A stretch of DNA of 64,000 nt from contig JAVKCD010000019.1 of assembly GCA_040222855.1 (NCBI GenBank), positions 666,912-730,911 of the forward strand. Direction: 5' to 3'. Source of the stretch: Phycisphaeraceae bacterium (GTDB lineage: Bacteria > Planctomycetota > Phycisphaerae > Phycisphaerales > Phycisphaeraceae). Of this stretch, positions 47,060 through 56,530 are shown in pieces; positions within the stretch are counted from its first letter, which is position 1; each line of letters begins with the position of its first letter. The notes beneath the pieces are model-generated. The model had not been told where the DNA came from, did not search any database, and was given only the letters and a program-made list of their open reading frames with translations. Made by a program: the position numbers and the translations under genes.

Positions 47060-47424
47060 AGCGGTTCCTTCCCTACGAGTCACAGATTCGGGGCGACAGC
47101 CCTGTTATCTCTAAAGATATAACTCTTCGATCGATGGTTTCAAAGGATTGTTGAGCGTTTGGTGAGGAATTGGGCGGGATTGCGTGGTGAACACTTCTAA
47201 GTAATCACCCTATGTTGCGGTTAGATCGGCGGTTGTTACAAAATGTTGTGCAACAAAGTGCCCAGATTAACATGGCTGGCAGGGTGTTCGCGGGATATAT
47301 TTGACCAGATGACAGTATTTTTGTTGATTTCAGCAGAATCTTCTTGACCTGCACAGATCATTCGCCACACTGTTGCAATCAAGTTGCATCTCATATGCAA
47401 CAGAATCATGTCTCTGGAGTCACT
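47060..47424. promoter_or_regulatory. Divergent control region with LacI-type operators
   Basis: This 365-base gap lies between the metalloprotease gene (minus) and a lacI-type gene (plus). The clearest element is the palindrome GTTGCAT-CTCAT-ATGCAAC (47383-47401), 23 bases before the regulator start. A related half-site TGTTGCAA is at 47371-47378. A further inverted repeat TGTTG-TG-CAACA is at 47244-47255, closer to the protease promoter. These look like sites for the adjacent LacI protein, which would then repress itself and perhaps the protease. A TTGACC element at 47301 has no good -10 partner. Confidence 0.5.
47383..47401 (+). promoter_or_regulatory. Probable LacI-family operator
   Basis: GTTGCAT-N5-ATGCAAC is a perfect 7-bp inverted repeat ending 23 bases before the regulator's start codon. 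Its position and dyad fit an autoregulatory operator. Confidence 0.55.
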
Positions 47425-48471
47425 ATGTCATCGGTTCGCGAGATAGCCAAGCAGGTTGGGGTTTCGGCGGCGACGGTTTCCAGGGCCTTGCGTGGTCATC
47501 CGGGGATCAGCAGTGTGACGCGGCGGCGGATTGTGAGTGCTGCGAATCGGGCGGGGTACTCGCGGGCTCGCTCGGATGTGACCGAGACGATGATGATTGG
47601 ATTTGCCAGCACGTCGCCGACGCCTGCGTTGTCGCTCTATGACTGCATGTTGCTTAATGGTGTGCGGCGTGGTTTGGCGGGTGGTGGCTTCGAGGTTCAG
47701 TTGGTGGATCTGCATCGTGACAAGCCTGCGGGGGAGACGTATACGGAGTTTTTTGAGCGTCGCCGGTTGCGTGGTGTGGTGGTTCAGTCGGACACGGAGC
47801 ATCGCGCCATCTGCCATGCGATCCATGCGGAGGGGTTTCCCTGTGTTGTGCTGGCGGAGGAGTTTGACGAGCCGGAGATCAGCTTTGTCTGCTGTGATGC
47901 GCGGGGTGAGATTGCTCAGATGGTGGATCATCTGGTTCAGCTTGGTCACACGCGGATCGGGCTGGCGGTTCCGGAGCATCAGGATCATGATCACGCGAAC
48001 CGCGTGGTGGGCTATCGGGAGGCGCTGCGGGAGCACGATCTAGAGTTGGATGCTTCGTTGGTGGTGCGGATCTCGCCGAGTCGTGAGGGTGGGGGTCATG
48101 CGATCAATGAGCTGATGAGCAGGCGGCAGCCGCCTACGGCGATTTTTGTGACGGATCCTTATCCGGCGATTGGCGCGTTGTGTCGGACGCTGGAGGTGGG
48201 CCTTGCGGTTCCGGGTCAGTTATCGCTGGTGGGTTTTGATGATGGTCAGATGCGTCGCCAGGTTTATCCGTTGTTGACAGCGATCTGTCAGCCGACGGAA
48301 CAGATTGGTTTTCTGGCGTCGCAGTGGATGGTTAAGCGTGTTGCCGGTGCGGTGGATGAGCCGCTTCGCCGGGTGTTACCGGCGACGTTTGAGGTGAATC
48401 AGACGACGGCGGTTCCGCCTGAGAAGGTGGTGAGGATTCAGCCGGATGGTAGTCCGTTTCGTGTTTCATAG
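47425..48471 (+). CDS. LacI-family transcriptional regulator
   Basis: A 348-aa regulator. ATG 47425 has TGGAG at 47415-47419; a longer frame from 47344 would swallow the operator. The N-terminal HTH (SSVREIAKQVGVSAATVSRALRGHPGISSVTRRR, 2-35) is standard LacI, including the hinge region. Residues 60-348 form the periplasmic-binding-like sensor domain (MIGFASTSPTPALSLYD, GVVVQSD, HLVQLGHTRIGLAVPEH, PPTAIFVTDPYPAIG, LVGFDDGQMRRQVYPLLTAI). It probably senses a sugar and represses nearby genes, with the palindrome upstream as its own operator. The adjacent targets would be the PEP-CTERM genes at 48621 and 49361 and the divergent protease. Confidence 0.9.
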   Translation: MSSVREIAKQVGVSAATVSRALRGHPGISSVTRRRIVSAANRAGYSRARSDVTETMMIGFASTSPTPALSLYDCMLLNGVRRGLAGGGFEVQLVDLHRDKPAGETYTEFFERRRLRGVVVQSDTEHRAICHAIHAEGFPCVVLAEEFDEPEISFVCCDARGEIAQMVDHLVQLGHTRIGLAVPEHQDHDHANRVVGYREALREHDLELDASLVVRISPSREGGGHAINELMSRRQPPTAIFVTDPYPAIGALCRTLEVGLAVPGQLSLVGFDDGQMRRQVYPLLTAICQPTEQIGFLASQWMVKRVAGAVDEPLRRVLPATFEVNQTTAVPPEKVVRIQPDGSPFRVS

Positions 48472-48620
48472 GGCTTGCAGGAGCGAGGAGATCGTGATGA
48501 GTCTGATCGCTGAGCTTTGCGGGCCGACCTGATGTTGTGTTGATCGCGTGTGCCTTGTTGTGCCGCGCGTCGTGGTTCTTGATTTACGTTTCGTTCCTTT
48601 CTTTCCTTTAGAGGAGGCAG

Positions 48621-49331
48621 ATGATGCAGTTTCACACTCATGGACTCACTTGTGCGATGGTTGGCTTGGCGATGACCGGTGCGGCGGGGGCGGAGACCTT
48701 GTTGTTCGACTTTGGCAACACGGGTAGGCAGACCAGCCCTGGCTGGAACAATGTGGTTCCGGCGACGACCACCCTTTTTGCGACGTTCGACAGTAACAAC
48801 AACCTGACACCGGTTGGATTTGAGATTACCGACACGTTCTTCCAGACGGGCGAGCCGTCGCAGCTGGGTACTGAATCGCCTTCGGGTGATGCTGCTGGTT
48901 ATCCGGTTGATGCTACGGATGACTATTTCTTTGGCCACGTCACCGCGTTCGCTGGTGCGGACCCCAATCCTTATGGTGAGGTCAAACTGTTTAACCTCGA
49001 TCCGAACTCAACCTACAACTTCACGTTCTTCGGTTCGCGAATGGGCGTTAGCGATATCCGCGATGCTTCGTACACGGTGACTGGTACGAACAGTCTTAAT
49101 GGCGTCCTGAATGCTTCGAATAATGAGTCTGAGGTGCTGAGGCTTAACGGGATTGCTCCTGACGGGAACAATGAGATCTTCATTGGCGTTGCACCGGGGC
49201 CCAACAACAGCAACGGCGTTGGGTTTTATTACATCAATCTGGTTCAGGTTGATCGAGTGATTCCCGAGCCGGCTTCGGTTGGTTTGCTTGGTCTCGGTGG
49301 GCTGGCGCTGCTTCGTCGGCGTGTCGCCTGA
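48621..49331 (+). CDS. PEP-CTERM protein of unknown function
   Basis: A 236-aa secreted protein behind a strong GAGGAGG site. The signal peptide ends near GAAGA-ET, and the mature part begins LLFDFGNTGRQT. The body is a single predicted beta-rich domain (FDFGNTG...YGEVKLFNLDPNSTYNFTFFGSR) and ends EIFIGVAPGPNNSNGVGFYYI. The tail PEPASVGLLGLGGLALLRRR is a PEP-CTERM signal. The fold recalls carbohydrate-binding or fibronectin-like modules in which an Asp-Phe-Gly start marks the first strand, but no family is recognised. It lies between a LacI regulator and an SGNH-type PEP-CTERM gene and may be co-expressed with the latter. Confidence 0.75.
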   Translation: MMQFHTHGLTCAMVGLAMTGAAGAETLLFDFGNTGRQTSPGWNNVVPATTTLFATFDSNNNLTPVGFEITDTFFQTGEPSQLGTESPSGDAAGYPVDATDDYFFGHVTAFAGADPNPYGEVKLFNLDPNSTYNFTFFGSRMGVSDIRDASYTVTGTNSLNGVLNASNNESEVLRLNGIAPDGNNEIFIGVAPGPNNSNGVGFYYINLVQVDRVIPEPASVGLLGLGGLALLRRRVA

Positions 49332-49360
49332 GTGGATGAGTTACGAACCAGGAGTACCTG

Positions 49361-50251
49361 ATGATGTTGAAACGATGGATGATGATGGCGGGTCTGGTCT
49401 GCACGCTTGCTGTGGCGAGTGTGGGGCAGGCGGCGCCAAAGAATGTGCTGTTCTATGGCAACAGTTTTACGCTGGGCTTTGGCAGCACACGGTCGGTCAA
49501 TGCGTTGTTCTCTGATATTGCGATTGCTGCGGGTCACGAGGCCCCTCTTGTGCAGAGTGCTGCAGCGAGCGGTCAGTCCCTGAACTGGCACCTGAACAAC
49601 AACACTGCTGCAATCTTCACGTTGATCCCGCCTGGAAGGGATTGGGACAACATCGTGATGCAGGAGCATTCGACGAAGCTGACACGTGCGTTCGGTACGT
49701 ATCCGGCGAGTATTGAAGAGTCGAAGTCGGACGCTGTGGGTTTGTATCAGACGGCGACGACGCGCAGCGCGGGTGTTGTGCCGGTGTTCTATGAGACGTT
49801 TGCGCGTGGTCCTGGTCATTCGTTCTATACCGGCGGGTCGCCGTTGTTCCCGGGCGGTCCGTCTGAGATGCAGGCGGAAGTTCGTGCCGGGTATCAGATG
49901 CTCAAGGGTGCGATCGACACGGCAGTCGGGAGCGATCTGGCGAAGATCGCTCCGGTCGGTACTGCGTGGGAGATCGGTAACTACGACCGGTTGCACGCGA
50001 ACGATCTGTGGCATGCCCAGAATCGCGGGACGCTGCTGGCGGCGCTGGTGATCTATGGCACGGTCTACGAGGATTCGGATACGAGTTCCATAGACCTCGC
50101 GGGTGTGCTCGGCTCACTGGGTCTCACAGCTCAGGATGGTGTTGAGTTGACGTCCTATGCGGATGAGGCGCTGGCGATTCCCGAGCCAGCGTCTGCGGGT
50201 TTGCTTCTTGGCCTGGCAGCGCTGGGCATGGGCAGGCGCCGGGCTGCGTAG
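49361..50251 (+). CDS. Secreted SGNH-like hydrolase with PEP-CTERM tail
   Basis: A 296-aa protein with AGGAG before two adjacent ATGs. The signal peptide ends near GQAA-PK. The mature part starts with NVLFYGNSFTLGFGS, an SGNH block I (GNSF, Ser nucleophile). IVMQEHST, VVPVFYETFARGPGH and the end LHANDLWHAQNRGTLLAALVIYGTVY resemble DUF4886-type SGNH esterases, with the catalytic Asp/His in the last block. The tail is PEPASAGLLLGLAALGMG plus RRR. It is probably a surface-attached esterase acting on a polysaccharide or glycoside. It follows the previous PEP-CTERM gene by 29 bases. Confidence 0.75.
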   Translation: MMLKRWMMMAGLVCTLAVASVGQAAPKNVLFYGNSFTLGFGSTRSVNALFSDIAIAAGHEAPLVQSAAASGQSLNWHLNNNTAAIFTLIPPGRDWDNIVMQEHSTKLTRAFGTYPASIEESKSDAVGLYQTATTRSAGVVPVFYETFARGPGHSFYTGGSPLFPGGPSEMQAEVRAGYQMLKGAIDTAVGSDLAKIAPVGTAWEIGNYDRLHANDLWHAQNRGTLLAALVIYGTVYEDSDTSSIDLAGVLGSLGLTAQDGVELTSYADEALAIPEPASAGLLLGLAALGMGRRRAA

Positions 50252-50283
50252 CCGGACCATGATGATCCATGGGATGGGATCAG

Positions 50284-50316
50284 CCGCCTCGGGTCCTGAG
50301 ACTCGGGGCGGTTTTT
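50284..50316 (+). terminator. Rho-independent terminator
   Basis: CCGCCTCGGGTC (50284-50295), a CTGA loop and GACTCGGGGCGG (50300-50311) form a 12-bp stem with two G-T wobbles, followed by TTTTTG. It lies 32 bases after the SGNH/PEP-CTERM gene and ends that plus-strand unit before the minus-strand tRNA-Val. Confidence 0.85.
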
Positions 50317-50367
50317 GTTTGGCTGTGGCGTATCGTGGTGATGGAGAGTCGATGAGTTTGCGGGTAA

Positions 50368-50441
50368 TGGGCCATACTGGACTTGAACCAGTGACCTCCT
50401 CGATGTCAACGAGGCGCGCTAGCCAACTGCGCTAATGGCCC
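50368..50441 (-). tRNA. tRNA-Val (anticodon GAC)
   Basis: A 74-base tRNA with acceptor stem GGGCCAT / ATGGCCC and discriminator A. The D-arm begins AGCGCAGTTGGCTAGCGC, the anticodon stem CCTCG/CGAGG holds loop TTGACAT (GAC, valine), and the T-arm is CACTGGTTCAAGTCCAGT. CCA is not encoded. It lies alone between two convergently placed units. Confidence 0.95.
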
Positions 50442-50525
50442 GTGTGGCGGGGTTGCCGCCGGATCGGGGAGTATAGCCCATGGATCGGGGGGGGCCAATC
50501 GCATGGGTTTTCTGGGCGTGTTGGG

Positions 50526-51494
50526 TCAGGTTGGGCTGACTTCCAGGTCTTGGAAGCTGTAGAGGGATTGTGGGTCGGACCAGGCGGCTTTGGGTCGCCA
50601 GGAATTCGCAAGCCGGGCGAAGTGTTGGGGGGTGTATTTGTAGGAGCACTCGGTGCGGATCATCTCGCCTTTGGCGAGGGTGATGAGTTCGCCAGCGAAG
50701 GTAAGGGTCTGGTCGTGGCGGCTGGTGACGCCTATTTCGATGCGGCTCTCTTCGTCGTTCCAGAGGACGGTGAAGTCGAAGGCGTCGGGGTCGAAGTTGG
50801 CGTGGGCCTCTCGGTTGAGGCGTTTGAGGAGGTTGAGAGTGAAGGCTTTGGTGACGCCTTGGGCGTCGTCATAGGCGGGGACGATGATCGCGGGGTCTTT
50901 GCGGAGGTCGATGCCGATGAGGAGTTGCCCGCCCGGGCCGAGGAGGCGGGCGATGTTGTTTAGGAGGGCTCGGGCCTCGTGGGGGTACATGTTGCCGATG
51001 GTGGAGCCTGGGAAGAAGGCGACGCGCTGGCAGACTTCGCGTTCCCACTCGGGTAGTTCCCATTTCGTCATGTAGTCGGCGCAGACGGGTTGGACGGGCA
51101 GGTCGGGGTAGTCGTCGGAGATTCGTTGGGCGGCTTCGAGCAGGTGTTGTTTGGAGATATCGACGGGGATGTAGCCAGCGGGCTCGTCGAGTGCACTGAG
51201 TAAGGTCTCGGTCTTTGTGCTGGAGCCTGAGCCGATCTCGATCACCAAAGCACCCGACCCGACGGATTCTGCGATGGAATCGGACTGTTCCTGCAGGATG
51301 CTCATCTCGGTTCTTGTGGGGTAGTACTCGGGAAGCGTGGTGATGGTGTCAAAAAGCTCAGAGCCTTTTTTGTCGTACAGGAACATGCTGGGGAGAGTTT
51401 TGGGGGTGGATCGCAGGCCTGCGAGGCAGTCTGCTTTGAGGTCGGCGACCCTGGGATGTAGATCGATCAGTTCGAGGAGCGTCTCGGTGGTCAT
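50526..51494 (-). CDS. egtD: L-histidine N-alpha-methyltransferase, ergothioneine biosynthesis
   Basis: EgtD trimethylates histidine to hercynine using three SAM. The 322-aa protein has the family start (LPSMFLYDKKGSELFDTITTLPEYYPTRTE), the SAM-binding LVIEIGSGSSTKTETLL, and FFPGSTIGNMYPHEARALL and LLIGIDLRKDP typical of the family. The C-terminal domain (DFTVLWNDEESRIEIGVTSR, ECSYKYTPQHFARLA) shapes the substrate pocket. It is 48 bases downstream of egtB on the same strand, so the pair forms an operon that makes the antioxidant thiol ergothioneine or its sulfoxide. No egtC or egtE is seen nearby. Confidence 0.92.
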   Translation of the reverse strand: MTTETLLELIDLHPRVADLKADCLAGLRSTPKTLPSMFLYDKKGSELFDTITTLPEYYPTRTEMSILQEQSDSIAESVGSGALVIEIGSGSSTKTETLLSALDEPAGYIPVDISKQHLLEAAQRISDDYPDLPVQPVCADYMTKWELPEWEREVCQRVAFFPGSTIGNMYPHEARALLNNIARLLGPGGQLLIGIDLRKDPAIIVPAYDDAQGVTKAFTLNLLKRLNREAHANFDPDAFDFTVLWNDEESRIEIGVTSRHDQTLTFAGELITLAKGEMIRTECSYKYTPQHFARLANSWRPKAAWSDPQSLYSFQDLEVSPT

Positions 51495-51542
51495 AGAGCA
51501 GGCTTTCTTGATGGTGATGGACTGTTGTGTGAGAGAGAGACT

Positions 51543-52868
<1,326 letters not shown>

Positions 52869-52926
52869 TTGATTGTTGATCGTAGGGCAAGGATAGGCGC
52901 CCTGGCCAGCATTTCAATCGTTGGAC

Positions 52927-53442
52927 TCACATCGGCGACCCGCTGCGGAGCTGATCGATCGCCCCGAAGGTCTCGACATGGCTGGTTTCGTAGCAGATAA
53001 GAGAGAGCGAGATCAGCATTTCCCAGAGGACCAGGCTCATTCCGGCAAGGATGCAAAGCAGACCCATGATGAAGCTTATAAATGCTGCGGGAGAGCAGGC
53101 GGGCAGCAGAAGCGATCCGGCGATGAGCAATGAGGTGATGATCATCAACATGATGCAACTGACCAGAAGGACCAGAGCATCGCGGATCAGTCGGGCGTGA
53201 ACAATGACGCGTTGGGCCTGATAGCTGAGTGCTTCAACGCGGCCTTTGATCATTGCCGTCTCGGCGTGGTGTTCGTCAAGCTGTCGGAGCTGGCGCATGA
53301 GGTTGTAGCGTTCGTGGTTGAAGCCTCGGGCGCGGCCTATGAGTGTGGTATAGCGAGCGAACTGGGCGAGGCAGAGCAGGCCGCAGGCCGAGATCATGAT
53401 CGCGGGGGTCAGCATCGCTGACATGACTGACGTGTCGATCAT
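52927..53442 (-). CDS. DUF2721-family membrane protein
   Basis: The start is ATG 53442, with GGAG nine bases upstream; a longer frame to 53562 lacks one. The 171-aa protein has an N-terminal membrane helix (AMLTPAIMISACGLLCLAQFA), a charged helical segment (RGFNHERYNLMRQLRQLD) and two further helices near 83-103 and 115-140. This is the DUF2721 pattern, a family with no known function. It is on the same strand as egtB but starts beyond the opposite end of it, so no operon link is evident. Confidence 0.65.
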   Translation of the reverse strand: MIDTSVMSAMLTPAIMISACGLLCLAQFARYTTLIGRARGFNHERYNLMRQLRQLDEHHAETAMIKGRVEALSYQAQRVIVHARLIRDALVLLVSCIMLMIITSLLIAGSLLLPACSPAAFISFIMGLLCILAGMSLVLWEMLISLSLICYETSHVETFGAIDQLRSGSPM

Positions 53443-53661
53443 CAGGCTCGCTCCAGTATGGGGCGGCGAGCTGGTATCGCCTGGTGGTACGACGCAAAGG
53501 CTTGTCCGAGTTCTTTGGTCGATCGATTCATGAATATCCTCTCGCAGGATCGCGGTACCCACATCATGTTAGGGCTGGTGGGTTGGTGTTGTTTCTATAT
53601 GATTTGTCTGTAACGACCAAGGCGCGATCGGTGATCGCGAGGGCTAATCAGGGATTAGACT

Positions 53662-54372
53662 ATGGGCATGATTAAAGGCGTTGTGTTTGACTTTGATGGC
53701 GTGCTCGCCGACTCCGAAGCGGCCCACTGCAGGGCGATGCTGGCGGCGGTTGTGGGCTCGGGCATCCACTTTGACATGGATCACTACAGGAAGCGATACA
53801 TCGGGTTCGATGACCGCGATGCTTTTCGGGCGATACTCGGTGATTTTGGATTCGACAGCGAGGCGGGGGATTACTCACACCTCCGTGGCCTGATGACCGC
53901 GAAGCAAGAGGCTTTTGACAAGATCGTCCAGGAAGGCATCCCGCTGGTTCCGGGAGCGTTCGAGCTTGCGCAGGCCCTTAAGGACGAAGGCACGCCGATC
54001 GCGATTGCCAGCGGGGCGACGCGAGCTGACATCCGTGGCGTGCTTGAGGCGCATGGTTATGACGACCTGTTTGAGTTGATCGTGACGGCGGATGATGTGA
54101 CCTGCTCGAAGCCAGACCCGGAGACCTACCGTTTGGCGGCTGAGCGCCTGGCTGCCCTTCATGTCGATCATCGGCTCACGCAAGAAACTTTGTTGGCGAT
54201 CGAAGACACGCCTGCTGGCCTTCGGTCGGCCCGCGGGGCTGGTCTTCGTACGCTTGGCCTGACCACCAACCAGCCGGCGGAAGACCTGACGGACGCCGAG
54301 GTGATTCGCCCGCATCTCAAGGGGTTGAGCCCAGCATTGCTACGGGCGGAGTTTGCAGGGGTTGTCTCTTGA
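53662..54372 (+). CDS. HAD-superfamily phosphatase/phosphomutase, beta-PGM-like
   Basis: A 236-aa HAD enzyme. Motif I is FDFDGVLADSE (Asp nucleophile plus acid/base Asp), a helical cap follows, motif II is IASGATRADI (Ser/Thr), motif III lies near CSKPDPETY (Lys) and motif IV is AIEDTPAGLRSARGAG. This matches the beta-phosphoglucomutase / phosphoglycolate-phosphatase branch. Its stop overlaps the TTG start of the phosphosugar mutase (TTGA, 54369-54372), so the two are probably co-translated and may act on related sugar phosphates. Confidence 0.85.
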   Translation: MGMIKGVVFDFDGVLADSEAAHCRAMLAAVVGSGIHFDMDHYRKRYIGFDDRDAFRAILGDFGFDSEAGDYSHLRGLMTAKQEAFDKIVQEGIPLVPGAFELAQALKDEGTPIAIASGATRADIRGVLEAHGYDDLFELIVTADDVTCSKPDPETYRLAAERLAALHVDHRLTQETLLAIEDTPAGLRSARGAGLRTLGLTTNQPAEDLTDAEVIRPHLKGLSPALLRAEFAGVVS

Positions 54373-55727
54373 AGCGAGCCCCACTCATGCTTGGTGTCAG
54401 CGGACTGCGTGGGATCGTCGGCCAATCTCTGACTGAGGAGGTGGCTTGGCGTTACGGACGAGCTATTGGTCGCACGCTGCTTGAGTGGGGCGCTTCGCGT
54501 CGTCTGCTGATCGGGCGTGATTCGCGTCCCTCGGGTCCTCAGCTTGCCACTGGTTTAGCGCGAGGCTTGGCGGATGAGGGGATCGAAGTACTTGATCTTG
54601 AGATCGCCTCGACGCCTGCTGTCGGGCTTGCTGCCAAAAGGCAGAACTCGTATGCGATCGTCCTGACAGCGAGTCACAACCCAACACCTTGGAACGGCGT
54701 AAAGTTGATTAGGTCAGATGGTTCGGCACCCACCGCCGGGCAGGCAAGCCAGGTTGTTGAAGCGTTCAAGGCGCTATCGGACGAGAAGCCAAGTGGGGAC
54801 AGCGGCCATAGCGTCCTCAAACAAGCGGGCATTGACGCGGCGTCAGACCACGCTAGTGCAGTGGCTGGACTTCTGAATGAACAGATGATTCAGTCACGGC
54901 GTTTTACGGTTGTTGTAGATAGCGTCTGTGGTGCCGGGGGTCCTGAGGTTCGTCAGCTTCTCGGGCGGCTTGGGGTCAAACTAATTCATCTCCACAGCGA
55001 ACCGACGGGGCGTTTCCCGCATGAGCCCGAGCCGCTGGAGCAGAATCTAACGGAGCTGGCCGATGCTGTGCGAGAGACTGGGGCCGATGCGGGCTTTGCT
55101 CAGGACCCTGATGCAGATCGACTGGCCATTGTCGATAACGCCGGTCGATACATCGGCGAAGAGTGCACGCTCGCACTCTGTGCTCGCCACCGCTTGCGAG
55201 AGGGTGATCTCGCGGTCGCCAACTTGTCAACCAGTCGAATGATTGACGATCTGGCGGCGAGGGTTGGGGCGCGAGTCTTACGGAGTGCCGTTGGCGAGGC
55301 CAACGTGGCCGAGGTGATGCGTGAGAACAATGCCACGATCGGTGGAGAGGGAAATGGCGGTGTCATCGACCCTCGATTGAGCCATATCCGCGACAGTCTC
55401 GGATCGATGGGGCTGATCCTTGAGCTGATGGCAACGACCGGTAAAACTCTCGCCGAGCTTCGTGATGCGTTACCGCTCTACACGATGCAGAAAGAGAAAG
55501 TGCCACGGCCGGACGAGCCCTTTGAGGCCATGGTTGAGAAACTGCTGGAGACCTTTGCTGGTTCGCGTGTTGATCAAACGGATGGTGTGCGTTTCGACCT
55601 CGATGGTGGCTGGATTCACGTCCGCCCAAGCAACACCGAACCGATCTTACGTTTTATCGCTGAGGCACCGTCTCGTGAGGCCGCCTCGGCGTTGACGGCG
55701 AGGGCCCGTCAGGCACTTCGCTGCTGA
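54369..55727 (+). CDS. Phosphoglucosamine/phosphomannomutase-family phosphosugar mutase
   Basis: A 452-aa alpha-D-phosphohexomutase. The catalytic phosphoserine is S102 in LTASHNPTPWNG. The Mg2+ loop is DPDADR (D246, D248, D250), the sugar loop is GEGNGGVI, and the phosphate-binding end is RPSNTEPILR. It interconverts hexose or hexosamine 1- and 6-phosphates. The sequence style fits GlmM-like phosphoglucosamine mutases, needed for cell-wall UDP-GlcNAc, but phosphomannomutase or phosphoglucomutase is possible, and I do not assign a symbol. The start is TTG 54369, overlapping the HAD stop; an internal ATG at 54387 is an alternative. Confidence 0.85.
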   Translation: MKRAPLMLGVSGLRGIVGQSLTEEVAWRYGRAIGRTLLEWGASRRLLIGRDSRPSGPQLATGLARGLADEGIEVLDLEIASTPAVGLAAKRQNSYAIVLTASHNPTPWNGVKLIRSDGSAPTAGQASQVVEAFKALSDEKPSGDSGHSVLKQAGIDAASDHASAVAGLLNEQMIQSRRFTVVVDSVCGAGGPEVRQLLGRLGVKLIHLHSEPTGRFPHEPEPLEQNLTELADAVRETGADAGFAQDPDADRLAIVDNAGRYIGEECTLALCARHRLREGDLAVANLSTSRMIDDLAARVGARVLRSAVGEANVAEVMRENNATIGGEGNGGVIDPRLSHIRDSLGSMGLILELMATTGKTLAELRDALPLYTMQKEKVPRPDEPFEAMVEKLLETFAGSRVDQTDGVRFDLDGGWIHVRPSNTEPILRFIAEAPSREAASALTARARQALRC

Positions 55728-55729
55728 GC

Positions 55730-56218
55730 CTAGCTCCCGCGGAGATTTACCTCGATTTGAATCCGCTCCTGCCCTTCCGGCGTCACATAGACGTGCAGTC
55801 GCGGTCGTGTCAGCGCGGATTCTTCGTTGCTAATGGGGAGTCTCCACGTGTAGCTGCGAGTGACCGAGTCATAATGTTCCTGGTGTTCGTTGTATGTCTT
55901 GACTTGTTTGGTGATGTTGATTGCTCGACTCTGGGCGGTGCCAGCCAGACCACCCGTCCAGACCTCGAACCGATAGTCGGCGCTGTATTTGATCGGATCG
56001 CCAAAGGCATCCACAAGCTCGACGCGGACGTCCAGTTCTAACTTGCCCGCCGTGGTGACAAACCGGGTCGATGGATGGATTCTGGCCGCAACCGGTCGGG
56101 CGACCCAGGTCTCCGAATCATTGAAGCGAGTCCGCTCCCTTTGAAAGGGTCCGGGCTCGGACATTGAGCAAGCGGTTAATACAAGCCAGAGCACAGCCAG
56201 GAGGGAGAAGCATCGCAT
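55730..56218 (-). CDS. Putative lipoprotein
   Basis: A 162-aa protein with a lipoprotein signal: FSLLAVLWLVLTAC (lipobox LTAC, Cys17). The rest is a predicted beta-sandwich-like domain (KLELDVRVELVDAFGDPIKYSADYRFEVW and RLHVYVTPEGQERIQIEVNL). It could be a periplasmic anchored protein. The family is not recognised. It follows the coiled-coil gene by 13 bases and converges with the phosphosugar mutase gene two bases away. It may be a host gene, not part of the tail module. Confidence 0.6.
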   Translation of the reverse strand: MRCFSLLAVLWLVLTACSMSEPGPFQRERTRFNDSETWVARPVAARIHPSTRFVTTAGKLELDVRVELVDAFGDPIKYSADYRFEVWTGGLAGTAQSRAINITKQVKTYNEHQEHYDSVTRSYTWRLPISNEESALTRPRLHVYVTPEGQERIQIEVNLRGS

Positions 56219-56231
56219 GCCACTATCGTAA

Positions 56232-56528
56232 TCAACCGCTGCGTCTCAGGGCGGGGTCGTGGCGATCGCCTAATCGCTCGGTGAGCGAGTCCACCGCCCT
56301 CGCCAGCCGCTCCTGGGTCTGGTCAAATCGTTCGATGATCCTCGCATTCTGTCGGGCGATATCCATGAACTCGGCGAGGGCTTCCCGCTGGGCCATCAGC
56401 TTTGAATGCGCTTCATTGAGTTCACGTTCGCGCCGACTGGACAGCCCTCGCTCCCAGACCCACAGCCCGCCCATGATCCCCGCTGCCCCGAGTTGTGTCA
56501 GGGGCGTGATGGTCGTCTCAAGCAACAT
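56232..56528 (-). CDS. Small coiled-coil protein with N-terminal membrane segment
   Basis: A 98-aa protein: an apolar N-terminal segment (TPLTQLGAAGIMGGLWVWE) followed by a charged heptad-rich helix to the end (REALAEFMDIARQNARI, ERLARAVDSLTERL). The start is ATG 56528, with GAGG upstream; a TTG at 56534 overlaps the upstream stop. Size, position and layout resemble holin-like or phage membrane proteins, but no holin family is recognised. Alternatively it is a tail-associated chaperone. Confidence 0.5.
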   Translation of the reverse strand: MLLETTITPLTQLGAAGIMGGLWVWERGLSSRRERELNEAHSKLMAQREALAEFMDIARQNARIIERFDQTQERLARAVDSLTERLGDRHDPALRRSG

Positions 56529-56530
56529 AC

